This document shows positions 1 through 5,248 of a stretch of 8,342 nt of DNA, piece by piece. The position numbers and the translations under genes are program-made. The stretch is from JACORV01 sp041484135 (GTDB lineage Bacteria > Gemmatimonadota > Gemmatimonadetes > Gemmatimonadales > JACORV01). The notes under the pieces are model-generated. The model was not told the origin of the DNA. It saw nothing but the letters and a program-made list of their open reading frames with translations, and ran no database searches. The stretch is taken from assembly GCA_041484135.1 (NCBI GenBank), contig JBGPHD010000141.1:1-8342 (forward strand), in the 5' to 3' direction. The stretch's first letter is position 1, and every line of letters starts with the position of its first letter.

Positions 1-1137
1 ATCCAGTCGTACGCGCGGACCAAGGCCCGCGACTATCGGGCGTTCCGCCGGACGATGGAGCTGCACACCAATTCGTCGAACAACACCATCTACGCCGACG
101 CCGACGGCAACATCGCCTATTTCCACTCCAACTTCATCCCGCGGCGCGACACGGCGCTCGACTGGACGCGCCCGGTGGACGGCAGCAGCCCCGCCACCGA
201 CTGGCACGGCGTGCTCTCGGTCGATGAGACGCCGGGGCTCTTCAACCCGGCGAGCGGCTGGCTCTACAACTCCAACGATGCCCCGTGGCAGGCCGCCGGG
301 CCGAGCAGCCCGAGACAGGCGGACTATCCCCGTTACGTCGAGGCCGGCGGCGAATCGGCGCGGGGGCACCACGCGGTCCGGGTCCTGGAGCACGCGCGGA
401 ACTTCACGCTCGACTCGCTCCTCGCGGCGGCGTACGACAGCTATCTCACCTGGTTCGAGCGGCCGATGCCGGAGCTTATCCGGGCGTGGGACGAACTCCC
501 CGCGGCGGACCCGCTGAAGCAGAGGCTGCGGGAAGAGATCGACCTTTTGCGCGCGTGGGACCTCCGGTGGTCGGCACGCTCGGTCGCGACCTCGCTCGCC
601 GTGTTCTGGGGACAGAACGTCACCCGGCAGGTGGCGCGCCCCGGTCGGGGCGTCAGGATCTCCGTGGACGACTACGTGGTGCGGCCCGAGGCGGCGCGGG
701 AGATGCTCGACGCGCTCTCGGCCGCCGCCGACACGCTCACGGCGCGTTTCGGGACGTGGCGCACCCCATGGGGAGACATCAACCGCTTCCAGCGCCTGAC
801 GGGTGACATCGTCCAGCCCTTCAGCGATTCAGGGCCGAGCATCCCGGTGGCCTTCACCTCGGCGCAATGGGGCTCGCTGGCGTCCTTTGGTGCGCGCGCG
901 TATCCGGGCACGAGGAAGTGGTACGGCACCAGCGGGAACAGCTTCGTCGCGGTGGTCGAGTTCGGTGACAGCGTGCGGGCGCGGGCGGTCACCGCGGGCG
1001 GCGAGAGCGGCCATCCCGACTCCCGGCACTTCGACGACCAGGAAGAGCGCTACGCCACGGGGAACCTCCGGGACGTCTACTTCTACCGGTCGCAGCTCCA
1101 GGGCCACATCGAGCGCGAGTACCACCCGGGACAGTGA
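1..1137 (+). CDS. Penicillin acylase family hydrolase (C-terminal part of the beta chain; 5' end outside window)
   Basis: The frame is open from base 1, so 378 residues of a longer protein are visible; family members usually have 700-850. These are N-terminal-nucleophile hydrolases that cleave amide bonds such as penicillins, acyl-homoserine lactones or other acyl amides, normally after export and self-cleavage into alpha and beta chains. The segment NNTIYADADGNIAYFHSN at residues 27-44 matches the family block around the oxyanion-hole asparagine (ALNWYYADVNGNIGY in E. coli penicillin G acylase), making Asn28 the likely equivalent. Further family marks are NPASGWLYNSND and, near the end, GGESGHPDSRHFDDQ. 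The catalytic serine at the beta-chain start, the alpha chain and any signal peptide lie upstream and cannot be checked. The substrate is unknown. The ATG at base 55 is an internal methionine, since family homology continues across it. The stop is TGA at 1135-1137. Confidence 0.9.
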   Translation: MQSYARTKARDYRAFRRTMELHTNSSNNTIYADADGNIAYFHSNFIPRRDTALDWTRPVDGSSPATDWHGVLSVDETPGLFNPASGWLYNSNDAPWQAAGPSSPRQADYPRYVEAGGESARGHHAVRVLEHARNFTLDSLLAAAYDSYLTWFERPMPELIRAWDELPAADPLKQRLREEIDLLRAWDLRWSARSVATSLAVFWGQNVTRQVARPGRGVRISVDDYVVRPEAAREMLDALSAAADTLTARFGTWRTPWGDINRFQRLTGDIVQPFSDSGPSIPVAFTSAQWGSLASFGARAYPGTRKWYGTSGNSFVAVVEFGDSVRARAVTAGGESGHPDSRHFDDQEERYATGNLRDVYFYRSQLQGHIEREYHPGQ

Positions 1138-1200
1138 TCCCGGGGGATGTACGCCCCAAGCACTACTCCCTTTTCATCCCTTCGAACGATAGGTGCTGTC

Positions 1201-1261
1201 GGCCATCGAGCCCATGTTCCATGGGTCGAGATAGGCCCCGGTGCGCCCAGCACCGGCCTTT
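1201..1261 (+). promoter_or_regulatory. Two adjacent RNA hairpins upstream of the small basic protein gene
   Basis: The first hairpin spans 1206-1229: TCGA, one bulged G, CCCATG, loop TTC, CATGGG, TCGA. The second spans 1234-1258: arm CCGGTGC (1238-1244), loop GCCCA, arm GCACCGG, extended by GG/CC across a two-base bulge, and followed by TTT at 1259-1261. The second could be a weak terminator for the acylase gene that ends at 1137, or part of a structured 5' leader of the gene starting at 1280. The rest of 1138-1279 shows no convincing -35/-10 pair. The pairing is read directly from the sequence; the role is inference. Confidence 0.4.
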
Positions 1262-1266
1262 GAACG

Positions 1267-1272
1267 AAGGAG
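1267..1272 (+). promoter_or_regulatory. Strong Shine-Dalgarno site of the small basic protein gene
   Basis: AAGGAG lies 7 nt before the ATG at 1280, a near-ideal match and spacing. It is the main evidence that this short frame is translated. Confidence 0.75.
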
Positions 1273-1279
1273 TCTTCAC

Positions 1280-1399
1280 ATGGCGAAGAAGAGCAGAGGC
1301 GGCAGGATGACCGCCGCCAAGAAGCGTGCGGCCAAGGCGCCCGGTGGGAAGGGTCTCGTCAAGAACCGCAAGGCGGGCAAGAACATCATGAGCACCTGA
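1280..1399 (+). CDS. Small, highly basic protein of unknown function (39 aa)
   Basis: ATG at 1280 to TGA at 1397-1399 gives 39 residues, beginning MAKKSRGGRM and ending GKNIMST. Thirteen residues are basic (9 Lys, 4 Arg) and none is acidic. The middle, AAKKRAAKAPGGKG, resembles lysine/alanine stretches of histone-like and ribosome-associated proteins. No signal peptide, membrane segment or cysteine motif is present. Support for a real gene is the AAGGAG ribosome site at ideal spacing and an intrinsic terminator starting 12 nt after the stop, so the gene appears to be a unit of its own. I do not recognise a family. Binding to nucleic acid or ribosomes is a guess from charge alone. It shares its lysine-rich character, but no clear alignment, with the tail of the VOC protein at 4211-5239. 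Confidence 0.7.
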   Translation: MAKKSRGGRMTAAKKRAAKAPGGKGLVKNRKAGKNIMST

Positions 1400-1410
1400 G
1401 AAGACGAACG

Positions 1411-1432
1411 GGCCGTCCCAGGACGGCCTTTT
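1411..1432 (+). terminator. Intrinsic terminator after the small basic protein gene
   Basis: Arms GGCCGTC (1411-1417) and GACGGCC (1422-1428) enclose the loop CCAG, followed by TTTT at 1429-1432 and then CCTC. It lies between the small gene and the convergent amidohydrolase, whose stop is at 1435. On the minus strand the hairpin is followed by CGTTCGTCTT, a poor T-run, so termination of the amidohydrolase transcript here would be weaker. Confidence 0.8.
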
Positions 1433-1434
1433 CC

Positions 1435-2760
1435 TCATCTCAGATGCAGGTCGTAGAGCCGGACGGCGTTGGTGCGCATCACCATCGTCGCGATCTCCTC
1501 GGCGCGGGCGCGGGTGATCTCGCCGTCCCGCATCATGCCGGTGAGCGCGATCGCCAGCGCCTGCCGGCCCGTCCACGCGGAGAGCCACCCCACCACGTCC
1601 CACGGAAGATCGGGCCCCGAGGCCGAGGCATCGGTGCCGAAGAGCACCCGCTCCGGATACTGGGCCAGCCACTCGCGCAGGATGCCGCCCAGCGTGTACG
1701 GCGACATCGTGAGCGTGCTGACGGAGAAATCGGCGTAGACGTTAGGCCTCCAGAACATGGCGAGCGTGTGCCGGGCGAAGGGCCCGCCGCCGCCGTGGAC
1801 GATGACGAAGTTGGTGCCGCGGAGCGTCGAGTCGTTGAACGCCGATTCCAGCAGGAAGGGGTCGCTCCCCGCCACGCCGTAGAACCCGCCGCCCCCCTCG
1901 AACGAGTGGATATGCACCGCCATGCCGAGGCGCCCCGCCTCGCGCGCGATGAGCCGGAAGAGGTAGTCCTGGAGCGCCTTGTAGTCGGCGTGTGAGGGAA
2001 CCCCTCCGGCGTAGTACCGGGAGTACACTCGCCGCGCGGCGACGGGATCCGGCTCGTCGAAGTCGAGCGCGCGCAGGTAGGCGGCCTCGAACTTCACCGC
2101 CACGGCGCCGGCCCGGCGGTGCCGCTCCAACGTCGGCACGACGACCGTGCGCACGTAGGCATCGAGCGTCGCGGGGAGCCGTGCCACGCCGAGGTCGGCG
2201 AGGTAGCGGTGCAGGAGCCGCTCCTCGAGCGGATAGAGGGCGCGGCGGTCGGGCGTCACCCGCTCGGCCCGCGTGTCGAGCGGGAGGATCAGCGCATCCA
2301 CGAAAGAGACCCAGCGGAACCGCGGCCGCGCCTGGCCCGGGCCGAGCGCGATGCGATTGGCGAACATGACCTCGATGCCCATGCGGTCGAGCGCCCACTC
2401 CGGGAAGCCGTCGCCGCGTTCCCGCGCCACCCGCTGCATGGTGGCGCGCAGCTCCGCGAGGTGCGGCGCGGAGAGGTCCGTGTAGGGGTAGCCGTAGACG
2501 GCGCGGTAGGCGTTGATCCACTCCGGGTTCTCTTGCCGGATGCGCATCGGCCAGGGTGAGGGCGGAATGCCGTCGAGCGGCATCGCGTCGAACTCGGAGT
2601 CGGCCGGCGCGGTGCTGTTGGGGTGGGCGTGGTTGTCCACGGCCCGGATGCCGGCGATGAAGGCGGCGAGGGCCGAGTCGACCGGTGTCTGGGCGGCGGC
2701 GGTGGCCGCGAGGAGCGCGAGGCCGGTCGCTGTGAGGATGCTGCGGATCGTGGGTCGCAT
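1435..2760 (-). CDS. Secreted amidohydrolase family protein
   Basis: The protein has 441 residues. It begins with a typical signal peptide (MRPTIRS, then hydrophobic residues to about 20, then ATAAAQ), with likely cleavage around residues 23-24, so it should act in the periplasm or outside the cell. The metal-dependent amidohydrolase (TIM-barrel) pattern is visible: DNHAHP (His44, His46), VKFEAAYLR (Lys223, position of a possible bridging lysine), HIH (His283, His285), VHGGGG (His322) and FGTDAS (Asp377). This resembles the Amidohydro_2 group and the amidohydrolase-like domain of FluG-type proteins; the substrate cannot be told. The frame stays open up to 3039, but I chose ATG 2760 because the signal peptide starts there and the extra 93 residues are low-complexity and would overlap the divergent gene. 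No Shine-Dalgarno sequence precedes this ATG. It converges on the small basic protein gene. Confidence 0.87.
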   Translation of the reverse strand: MRPTIRSILTATGLALLAATAAAQTPVDSALAAFIAGIRAVDNHAHPNSTAPADSEFDAMPLDGIPPSPWPMRIRQENPEWINAYRAVYGYPYTDLSAPHLAELRATMQRVARERGDGFPEWALDRMGIEVMFANRIALGPGQARPRFRWVSFVDALILPLDTRAERVTPDRRALYPLEERLLHRYLADLGVARLPATLDAYVRTVVVPTLERHRRAGAVAVKFEAAYLRALDFDEPDPVAARRVYSRYYAGGVPSHADYKALQDYLFRLIAREAGRLGMAVHIHSFEGGGGFYGVAGSDPFLLESAFNDSTLRGTNFVIVHGGGGPFARHTLAMFWRPNVYADFSVSTLTMSPYTLGGILREWLAQYPERVLFGTDASASGPDLPWDVVGWLSAWTGRQALAIALTGMMRDGEITRARAEEIATMVMRTNAVRLYDLHLR

Positions 2761-2761
2761 G

Positions 2762-2778
2762 GGGCCCAAGGTGCGGTG
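2762..2778 (+). repeat. Direct repeat copy 1, next to the amidohydrolase start
   Basis: GGGCCCAAGGTGCGGTG matches the copy at 2952-2968 in 16 of 17 positions. It ends one base before the amidohydrolase ATG (minus strand, 2760), covering the place where its ribosome site would be. Confidence 0.5.
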
Positions 2779-2951
2779 CGGCAGGCAGGTCGGCAAGGCT
2801 GCCCGCGCTCCACGGCGAAGCGTCAGCCAGCCGCTGAGTCCGAGCAGACTGAAGGGACAGGCAGGTTGCGCGCTCCGGGCCCGCTCCGCAGCTTTGCCCG
2901 ACCGTCGCACCCGAGGGCTTTGTCGTTCCGACCACACTCTGCGAGCGAGGC

Positions 2952-2968
2952 GGGCCCGAGGTGCGGTG
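2952..2968 (+). repeat. Direct repeat copy 2, upstream of the outer-membrane protein gene
   Basis: GGGCCCGAGGTGCGGTG lies 22 nt before the ATG at 2991, in the same orientation as the copy at 2762-2778 and 190 bp from it. It may be a shared operator; this is inference. Confidence 0.5.
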
Positions 2969-2979
2969 GCGCTCGCAAC

Positions 2980-2984
2980 GGAGG
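2980..2984 (+). promoter_or_regulatory. Shine-Dalgarno site that sets the outer-membrane protein start
   Basis: GGAGG lies 6 nt before the ATG at 2991. It favours this start over the in-frame GTG at 2961 and over the ATG at 3006. Confidence 0.7.
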
Positions 2985-2990
2985 TGCCCC

Positions 2991-3737
2991 ATGTCGCCTG
3001 GCCGCATGCACCGTTCCTGGGTTCTGCCGGTTCTCGCATGCCTGTCCCTCGCCTGGCAGCCGCCCCGGGTGCTCGCTCAGCAACCCGGGGACTCCACGCA
3101 CCTCATCGCCAGTCTCGGCCTGGTGAGCTCGGCGGGAAACGCGCGGCAAACCACCATCAGCCTCATCGACAAGCTGACCCGGATCCACGAGCGCTGGACG
3201 TTCGGGCAGGAGTTCAGGCTCCTTTATGGCCGCGCGGACAGCACGACCAACGCCAACTACTATCGGGTGGCGCTGCGGGCCAGATTCGCCGCGACCGAGA
3301 GAGTTTCCGCGTTCACGTACGCCTCGTGGGAGAAGGACACGCCGGCAGGCTTGTCCTATCATTTCGAGGAGGGCGTCGGCGCATACTATCTGGCGCTCGC
3401 TCAGCCCCGGAACAAGCTGGCGCTCGAGGCGGGGCCCACCCTCGTTCAGGAGCGGCGCCTGCCGTCGAATGCGCGGGACTTTGCCGCGGGCCGGGCGGCG
3501 GCGGCCTATGAACACAGCTTCGGGAGCAATGCGGCCTTCAGCCAGGTAGTCGAGTATCTGCCCGACCTCATGGACCTGAGTGACTACCGGATCAATTCCC
3601 GCACCGCGCTGTCCGCCCCGGTCGCGCGGATCCTGGCTCTCGAGCTGGCGTACGAGATACGCTCGGTGAGCCGTCCGTCGGCCGGTCGTAAGCGCTCCGA
3701 TCGTGTCCTCACGGCGGGCATTCAGCTCAAGTTGTAG
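2991..3737 (+). CDS. DUF481-type outer-membrane beta-barrel protein
   Basis: The protein has 248 residues. The N-terminus is a signal peptide with a basic start (SPGRMHRSW), a hydrophobic core and VLA-QQ, with likely cleavage after Ala29. The mature part is a series of amphipathic beta-strands: it opens with SLGLVSSAGNARQTTISL (residues 41-58), like the GN-containing first strand of the DUF481 family, and closes with a long strand pair YEIRSVSRPSAGRKRSDRVL and TAGIQLKL. Relatives such as YdiY are outer-membrane proteins with poorly known roles, some induced by salt. The last residue is Leu rather than the aromatic residue common at barrel ends. VLAC (residues 14-17) resembles a lipobox but lies inside the hydrophobic core and precedes a better cleavage site, so I do not call a lipoprotein. 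It is divergent from the amidohydrolase and convergent with the tRNA unit. Confidence 0.8.
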   Translation: MSPGRMHRSWVLPVLACLSLAWQPPRVLAQQPGDSTHLIASLGLVSSAGNARQTTISLIDKLTRIHERWTFGQEFRLLYGRADSTTNANYYRVALRARFAATERVSAFTYASWEKDTPAGLSYHFEEGVGAYYLALAQPRNKLALEAGPTLVQERRLPSNARDFAAGRAAAAYEHSFGSNAAFSQVVEYLPDLMDLSDYRINSRTALSAPVARILALELAYEIRSVSRPSAGRKRSDRVLTAGIQLKL

Positions 3738-3763
3738 GCCAGCGCGCAGGGCACCGGTCCGCT

Positions 3764-3781
3764 GGGCTCGACCGCGAGCCC
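3764..3781. other. GC-rich hairpin downstream of the outer-membrane protein gene
   Basis: A 7-bp stem GGGCTCG/CGAGCCC with loop ACCG lies 26 nt after the stop codon. No T-run follows on either strand, so it is more likely a transcript-stabilising or incidental hairpin than a terminator. Confidence 0.4.
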
Positions 3782-3816
3782 GCAGGGCGAGCGACGGAGC
3801 CCGGGGGGGCAACAGA

Positions 3817-3842
3817 AAGGGCCGCCAAGTTCGGCGGCCCTT
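3817..3842 (-). terminator. Terminator of the tRNA-Ala/tRNA-Gln unit, possibly bidirectional
   Basis: A perfect 10-bp stem, AAGGGCCGCC/GGCGGCCCTT, with a 6-nt loop starts 4 nt beyond the tRNA-Gln 3' end. Read on the minus strand it runs into TTTCTGTT, enough for an intrinsic terminator. On the plus strand, after the outer-membrane protein gene, the following bases are only TTCAAGTT, so it may also act, more weakly, for that gene. Confidence 0.7.
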
Positions 3843-3846
3843 CAAG

Positions 3847-3919
3847 TTGCCCCTCCTGGGCTCGAACCAGGACTCTCCTGATCCAGAGTCAGGCGTGTTG
3901 CCAGTTACACCAAGGGGCA
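3847..3919 (-). tRNA. tRNA-Gln (anticodon CTG)
   Basis: The 73-nt cloverleaf folds completely: acceptor TGCCCCT/AGGGGCA, D-stem GTGT/ACAC with loop AACTGGCA, anticodon stem CCTGA/TCAGG with loop CTCTGGA (anticodon CTG, reading CAG), a 5-nt variable loop, T-stem CCTGG/CCAGG with loop TTCGAGC, and discriminator A. The 3' CCA is not encoded (CTT follows), so the end must be made by RNase Z or a similar enzyme and CCA added afterwards. It is the second gene of a minus-strand unit behind tRNA-Ala, and a terminator hairpin follows directly. Confidence 0.96.
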
Positions 3920-3944
3920 GTGAGACCGTCAATTCAGACGCGCA

Positions 3945-4023
3945 GACGCGACAGACGCACAGTAACAACAACCAGCCGCGCAGCCGACGCGACAGACGCG
4001 CAGTAACAACACCAGCCGCGCAG
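3945..4023 (-). repeat. Imperfect tandem repeat filling most of the tRNA-Ala/tRNA-Gln spacer
   Basis: Two copies, 3945-3983 (39 nt) and 3986-4023 (38 nt), lie 41 nt apart and differ by one substitution and one indel. The second begins at the base right after the tRNA-Ala discriminator, so in transcription order each unit starts CTGCGCGGCTGGT. Each contains TGTTACTG, and the copy nearer tRNA-Gln reads TGTTACTGT, an extended -10-like string. A shorter echo, CTGCGCGTCTG, follows towards tRNA-Gln. The repeat is directly visible; its function is unknown. Confidence 0.85.
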
Positions 4024-4096
4024 TGGAGCTGAGGGGGCTCGAACCCCTGGCCTCCTGGGTGCGATCCAGGCGCTCTCCCAGCTGAGCTACAGCCCC
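4024..4096 (-). tRNA. tRNA-Ala (anticodon CGC)
   Basis: The 73-nt cloverleaf folds completely: acceptor GGGGCTG/CAGCTCC, which includes the G3:T70 wobble that is the alanine identity pair; D-stem GCTC/GAGC with loop AGCTGGGA; anticodon stem CCTGG/CCAGG with loop ATCGCAC (anticodon CGC, reading GCG); T-stem AGGGG/CCCCT with loop TTCGAAC; discriminator A. CCA is not encoded (CTG follows). It is the first gene of a two-tRNA minus-strand unit and is divergent from the VOC protein gene. Confidence 0.97.
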
Positions 4097-4108
4097 GTGC
4101 GGGCGGGA

Positions 4109-4138
4109 AAGGTAGCCGGGGCCACGCCCAGCCTGCAA
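4109..4138 (-). promoter_or_regulatory. Candidate promoter of the tRNA-Ala/tRNA-Gln unit
   Basis: On the minus strand, TTGCAG (4138-4133) and TACCTT (4114-4109) form a sigma70-like pair with an 18-nt spacer. The -10 box ends 12 nt before the tRNA-Ala 5' end, leaving a short leader as is usual for tRNA units. Matches are 4/6 for each box. Assigned by eye. Confidence 0.45.
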
Positions 4139-4140
4139 CA

Positions 4141-4161
4141 CCGGCGGGGGTTCCCCACCGG
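4141..4161. other. Hairpin / inverted repeat between the tRNA promoter and the VOC gene
   Basis: CCGG-C-GGGG, loop GTT, CCCC-A-CCGG form 8 paired bases with one C/A mismatch. No T-run follows. It sits just upstream of the candidate tRNA -35 box and 50 nt before the VOC start, so it could be a regulatory site, or chance in very GC-rich DNA. Confidence 0.3.
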
Positions 4162-4210
4162 CCCCGCCCGCCGCATCTTTGCCGTCCCCTCTTAGCGGAG
4201 ATCGCACCAG

Positions 4211-5239
4211 ATGGCCGGCATGATACCCCTCGGCCGCTTCTGCTGGCACGAGCTGCTCACCAACGACACCGACGCCGCCGCCGACTACTACACCAAGGTC
4301 GTCGGTTGGGGCATCATGGCCTGGGACCAGGACCCCTCCTACCGGATGTGGACCGCCAACGGCATGCCCATCGGCGGGCTGATGACCCTCCCCCCCGACG
4401 CCAAGGCCATGGGCGCGCCCCCCGCCTGGCTCTGGTACACCTCCACGCCCAACGTGGACGCGACCGTCGCGGGGGCGGAGCGGCTGGGCGCGAAGAACCT
4501 CTCCGGGATGCTCGACGTGCCTAACGTGGGGCGCATGGCCGTGATGGCGGACCCGCAGGGCGCCACCTTCGGCGTCTACCAGCCCTCCGGCGACACCCCG
4601 GGCCACGACGGCAAGCCCAACATGGGTGAGATCTCCTGGCACGAGCTGGTGACCACCGACTGGAAGGCCGGCTTCGACTTCTACCGCACGCTCCTCGGCT
4701 GGGAGAAGATGGACGTGATGGACATGGGCCCCGCCGGGACCTACCAGATGTTCGGGCGCCTGGGCGTGATGCAGGGCGGGATCTACAACAAGCCGGCCGA
4801 GATGCCCGGCCCGCCCCATTGGCTCTGCTACGCCAGGGTCCCCGACGCCGGCAAGGCCGCCGCGCTCGCCGCCAAGCACGGCGGCAAGGTGACGATGGGC
4901 CCGATGGACGTCCCCGGCGGCGACAGGATCGCGATGTGCGTGGACCCGCAGGGCGCCGCCTTCGCCGTGCACGCCGCCGGCGCCCCCGCCGCGGCGGCGA
5001 AGCCCGCCGCCAAGCCGAAGGCCGCGGCCCCGAAGAAGAAGGCCGCCAAGGCGAAGGCCGCCGGCGCGAAGAAGAAGGTCGCAAAGAAGAAGGTCGCAAG
5101 AAAGAAGGTCGTGAAGAAGAAGGCCGCGAAGAAGAAGCCGGCACAGAAGCCGGCCGCCAGGAAGAAGGCCCCGAAGCGCAAGGTGGTGAAGAAGGGGAAG
5201 AAGAAGATGGCGGTGAAGCGCCGGGCGAAGCGGAAGTAG
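4211..5239 (+). CDS. Two-domain VOC/glyoxalase-like protein with a histone-H1-like lysine-rich C-terminal tail
   Basis: The protein has 342 residues. Two VOC (glyoxalase/bleomycin-resistance/dioxygenase fold) domains lie at about 7-124 and 137-254. They repeat the same pattern, WHELLTND (12-19) and WHELVTTD (143-150), then YY/FY...GW, and ADPQGATFGVY and VDPQGAAFAVH at the ends, so the pair arose by duplication. The layout resembles the mycobacterial CFP32/Rv0577-type glyoxalase-like proteins; the substrate is unknown. From about residue 257 to 342 the protein becomes a tail of Lys, Ala, Pro and Val: residues 261-342 hold 35 Lys and 6 Arg with no acidic residue, including five pentads like KKKVA at 287-311. 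Such tails bind DNA in bacterial H1-like proteins and extended HU proteins, so nucleoid or RNA binding is inferred. No signal peptide is seen, implying a cytoplasmic protein. GGAG lies 10 nt before the ATG; ATG 4220 is an alternative start. Its stop is 9 nt from the stop of rnz. Confidence 0.88.
   Translation: MAGMIPLGRFCWHELLTNDTDAAADYYTKVVGWGIMAWDQDPSYRMWTANGMPIGGLMTLPPDAKAMGAPPAWLWYTSTPNVDATVAGAERLGAKNLSGMLDVPNVGRMAVMADPQGATFGVYQPSGDTPGHDGKPNMGEISWHELVTTDWKAGFDFYRTLLGWEKMDVMDMGPAGTYQMFGRLGVMQGGIYNKPAEMPGPPHWLCYARVPDAGKAAALAAKHGGKVTMGPMDVPGGDRIAMCVDPQGAAFAVHAAGAPAAAAKPAAKPKAAAPKKKAAKAKAAGAKKKVAKKKVARKKVVKKKAAKKKPAQKPAARKKAPKRKVVKKGKKKMAVKRRAKRK
5069..5143 (+). repeat. 15-nt tandem repeats coding for KKKVA-type pentads
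   Basis: Five consecutive 15-nt units, the first AAGAAGAAGGTCGCA and the second identical, encode KKKVA, KKKVA, RKKVV, KKKAA and KKKPA. Later units drift. The in-frame near-identity points to growth of the tail by slippage or unequal crossover. Confidence 0.8.
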
Positions 5240-5248
5240 GCGGCGGGC

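Larger units (their letters stand above)
2761..2990. promoter_or_regulatory. Divergent intergenic region (amidohydrolase / outer-membrane protein)
   Basis: These 230 bp separate two divergent start codons and should contain both promoters. I found no convincing -35/-10 pair on either strand. The notable content is a 17-nt imperfect direct repeat, listed separately, with one copy next to each start codon. Confidence 0.4.

Noticed and set aside
2761..3039. N-terminal extension of the amidohydrolase
   Set aside because: It would put about 93 low-complexity residues before a clear signal peptide and overlap the divergent gene.
3927..3932. TTGACG on the minus strand as a -35 box for tRNA-Gln
   Set aside because: It lies only 8 nt from the tRNA-Gln 5' end, so the matching -10 would fall inside the tRNA.
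2823..3971. Minus-strand open frame of 382 codons
   Set aside because: It runs antisense through the outer-membrane protein gene and into tRNA-Gln and has no recognisable domain. High GC leaves such shadow frames open.
3945..4023. CRISPR-like repeats or a phage attachment site at the tRNA
   Set aside because: There are only two units, with no proper spacers between them. No integrase, cas gene or duplicated tRNA 3' end is present.
4141..4161. Hairpin as a terminator
   Set aside because: No T-run follows on either strand, and it lies upstream of both divergent genes.
3929..4972. Minus-strand open frame of 347 codons
   Set aside because: It crosses tRNA-Ala and the antisense of the VOC gene; its apparent cysteine-rich repeat is only the translated spacer repeat.
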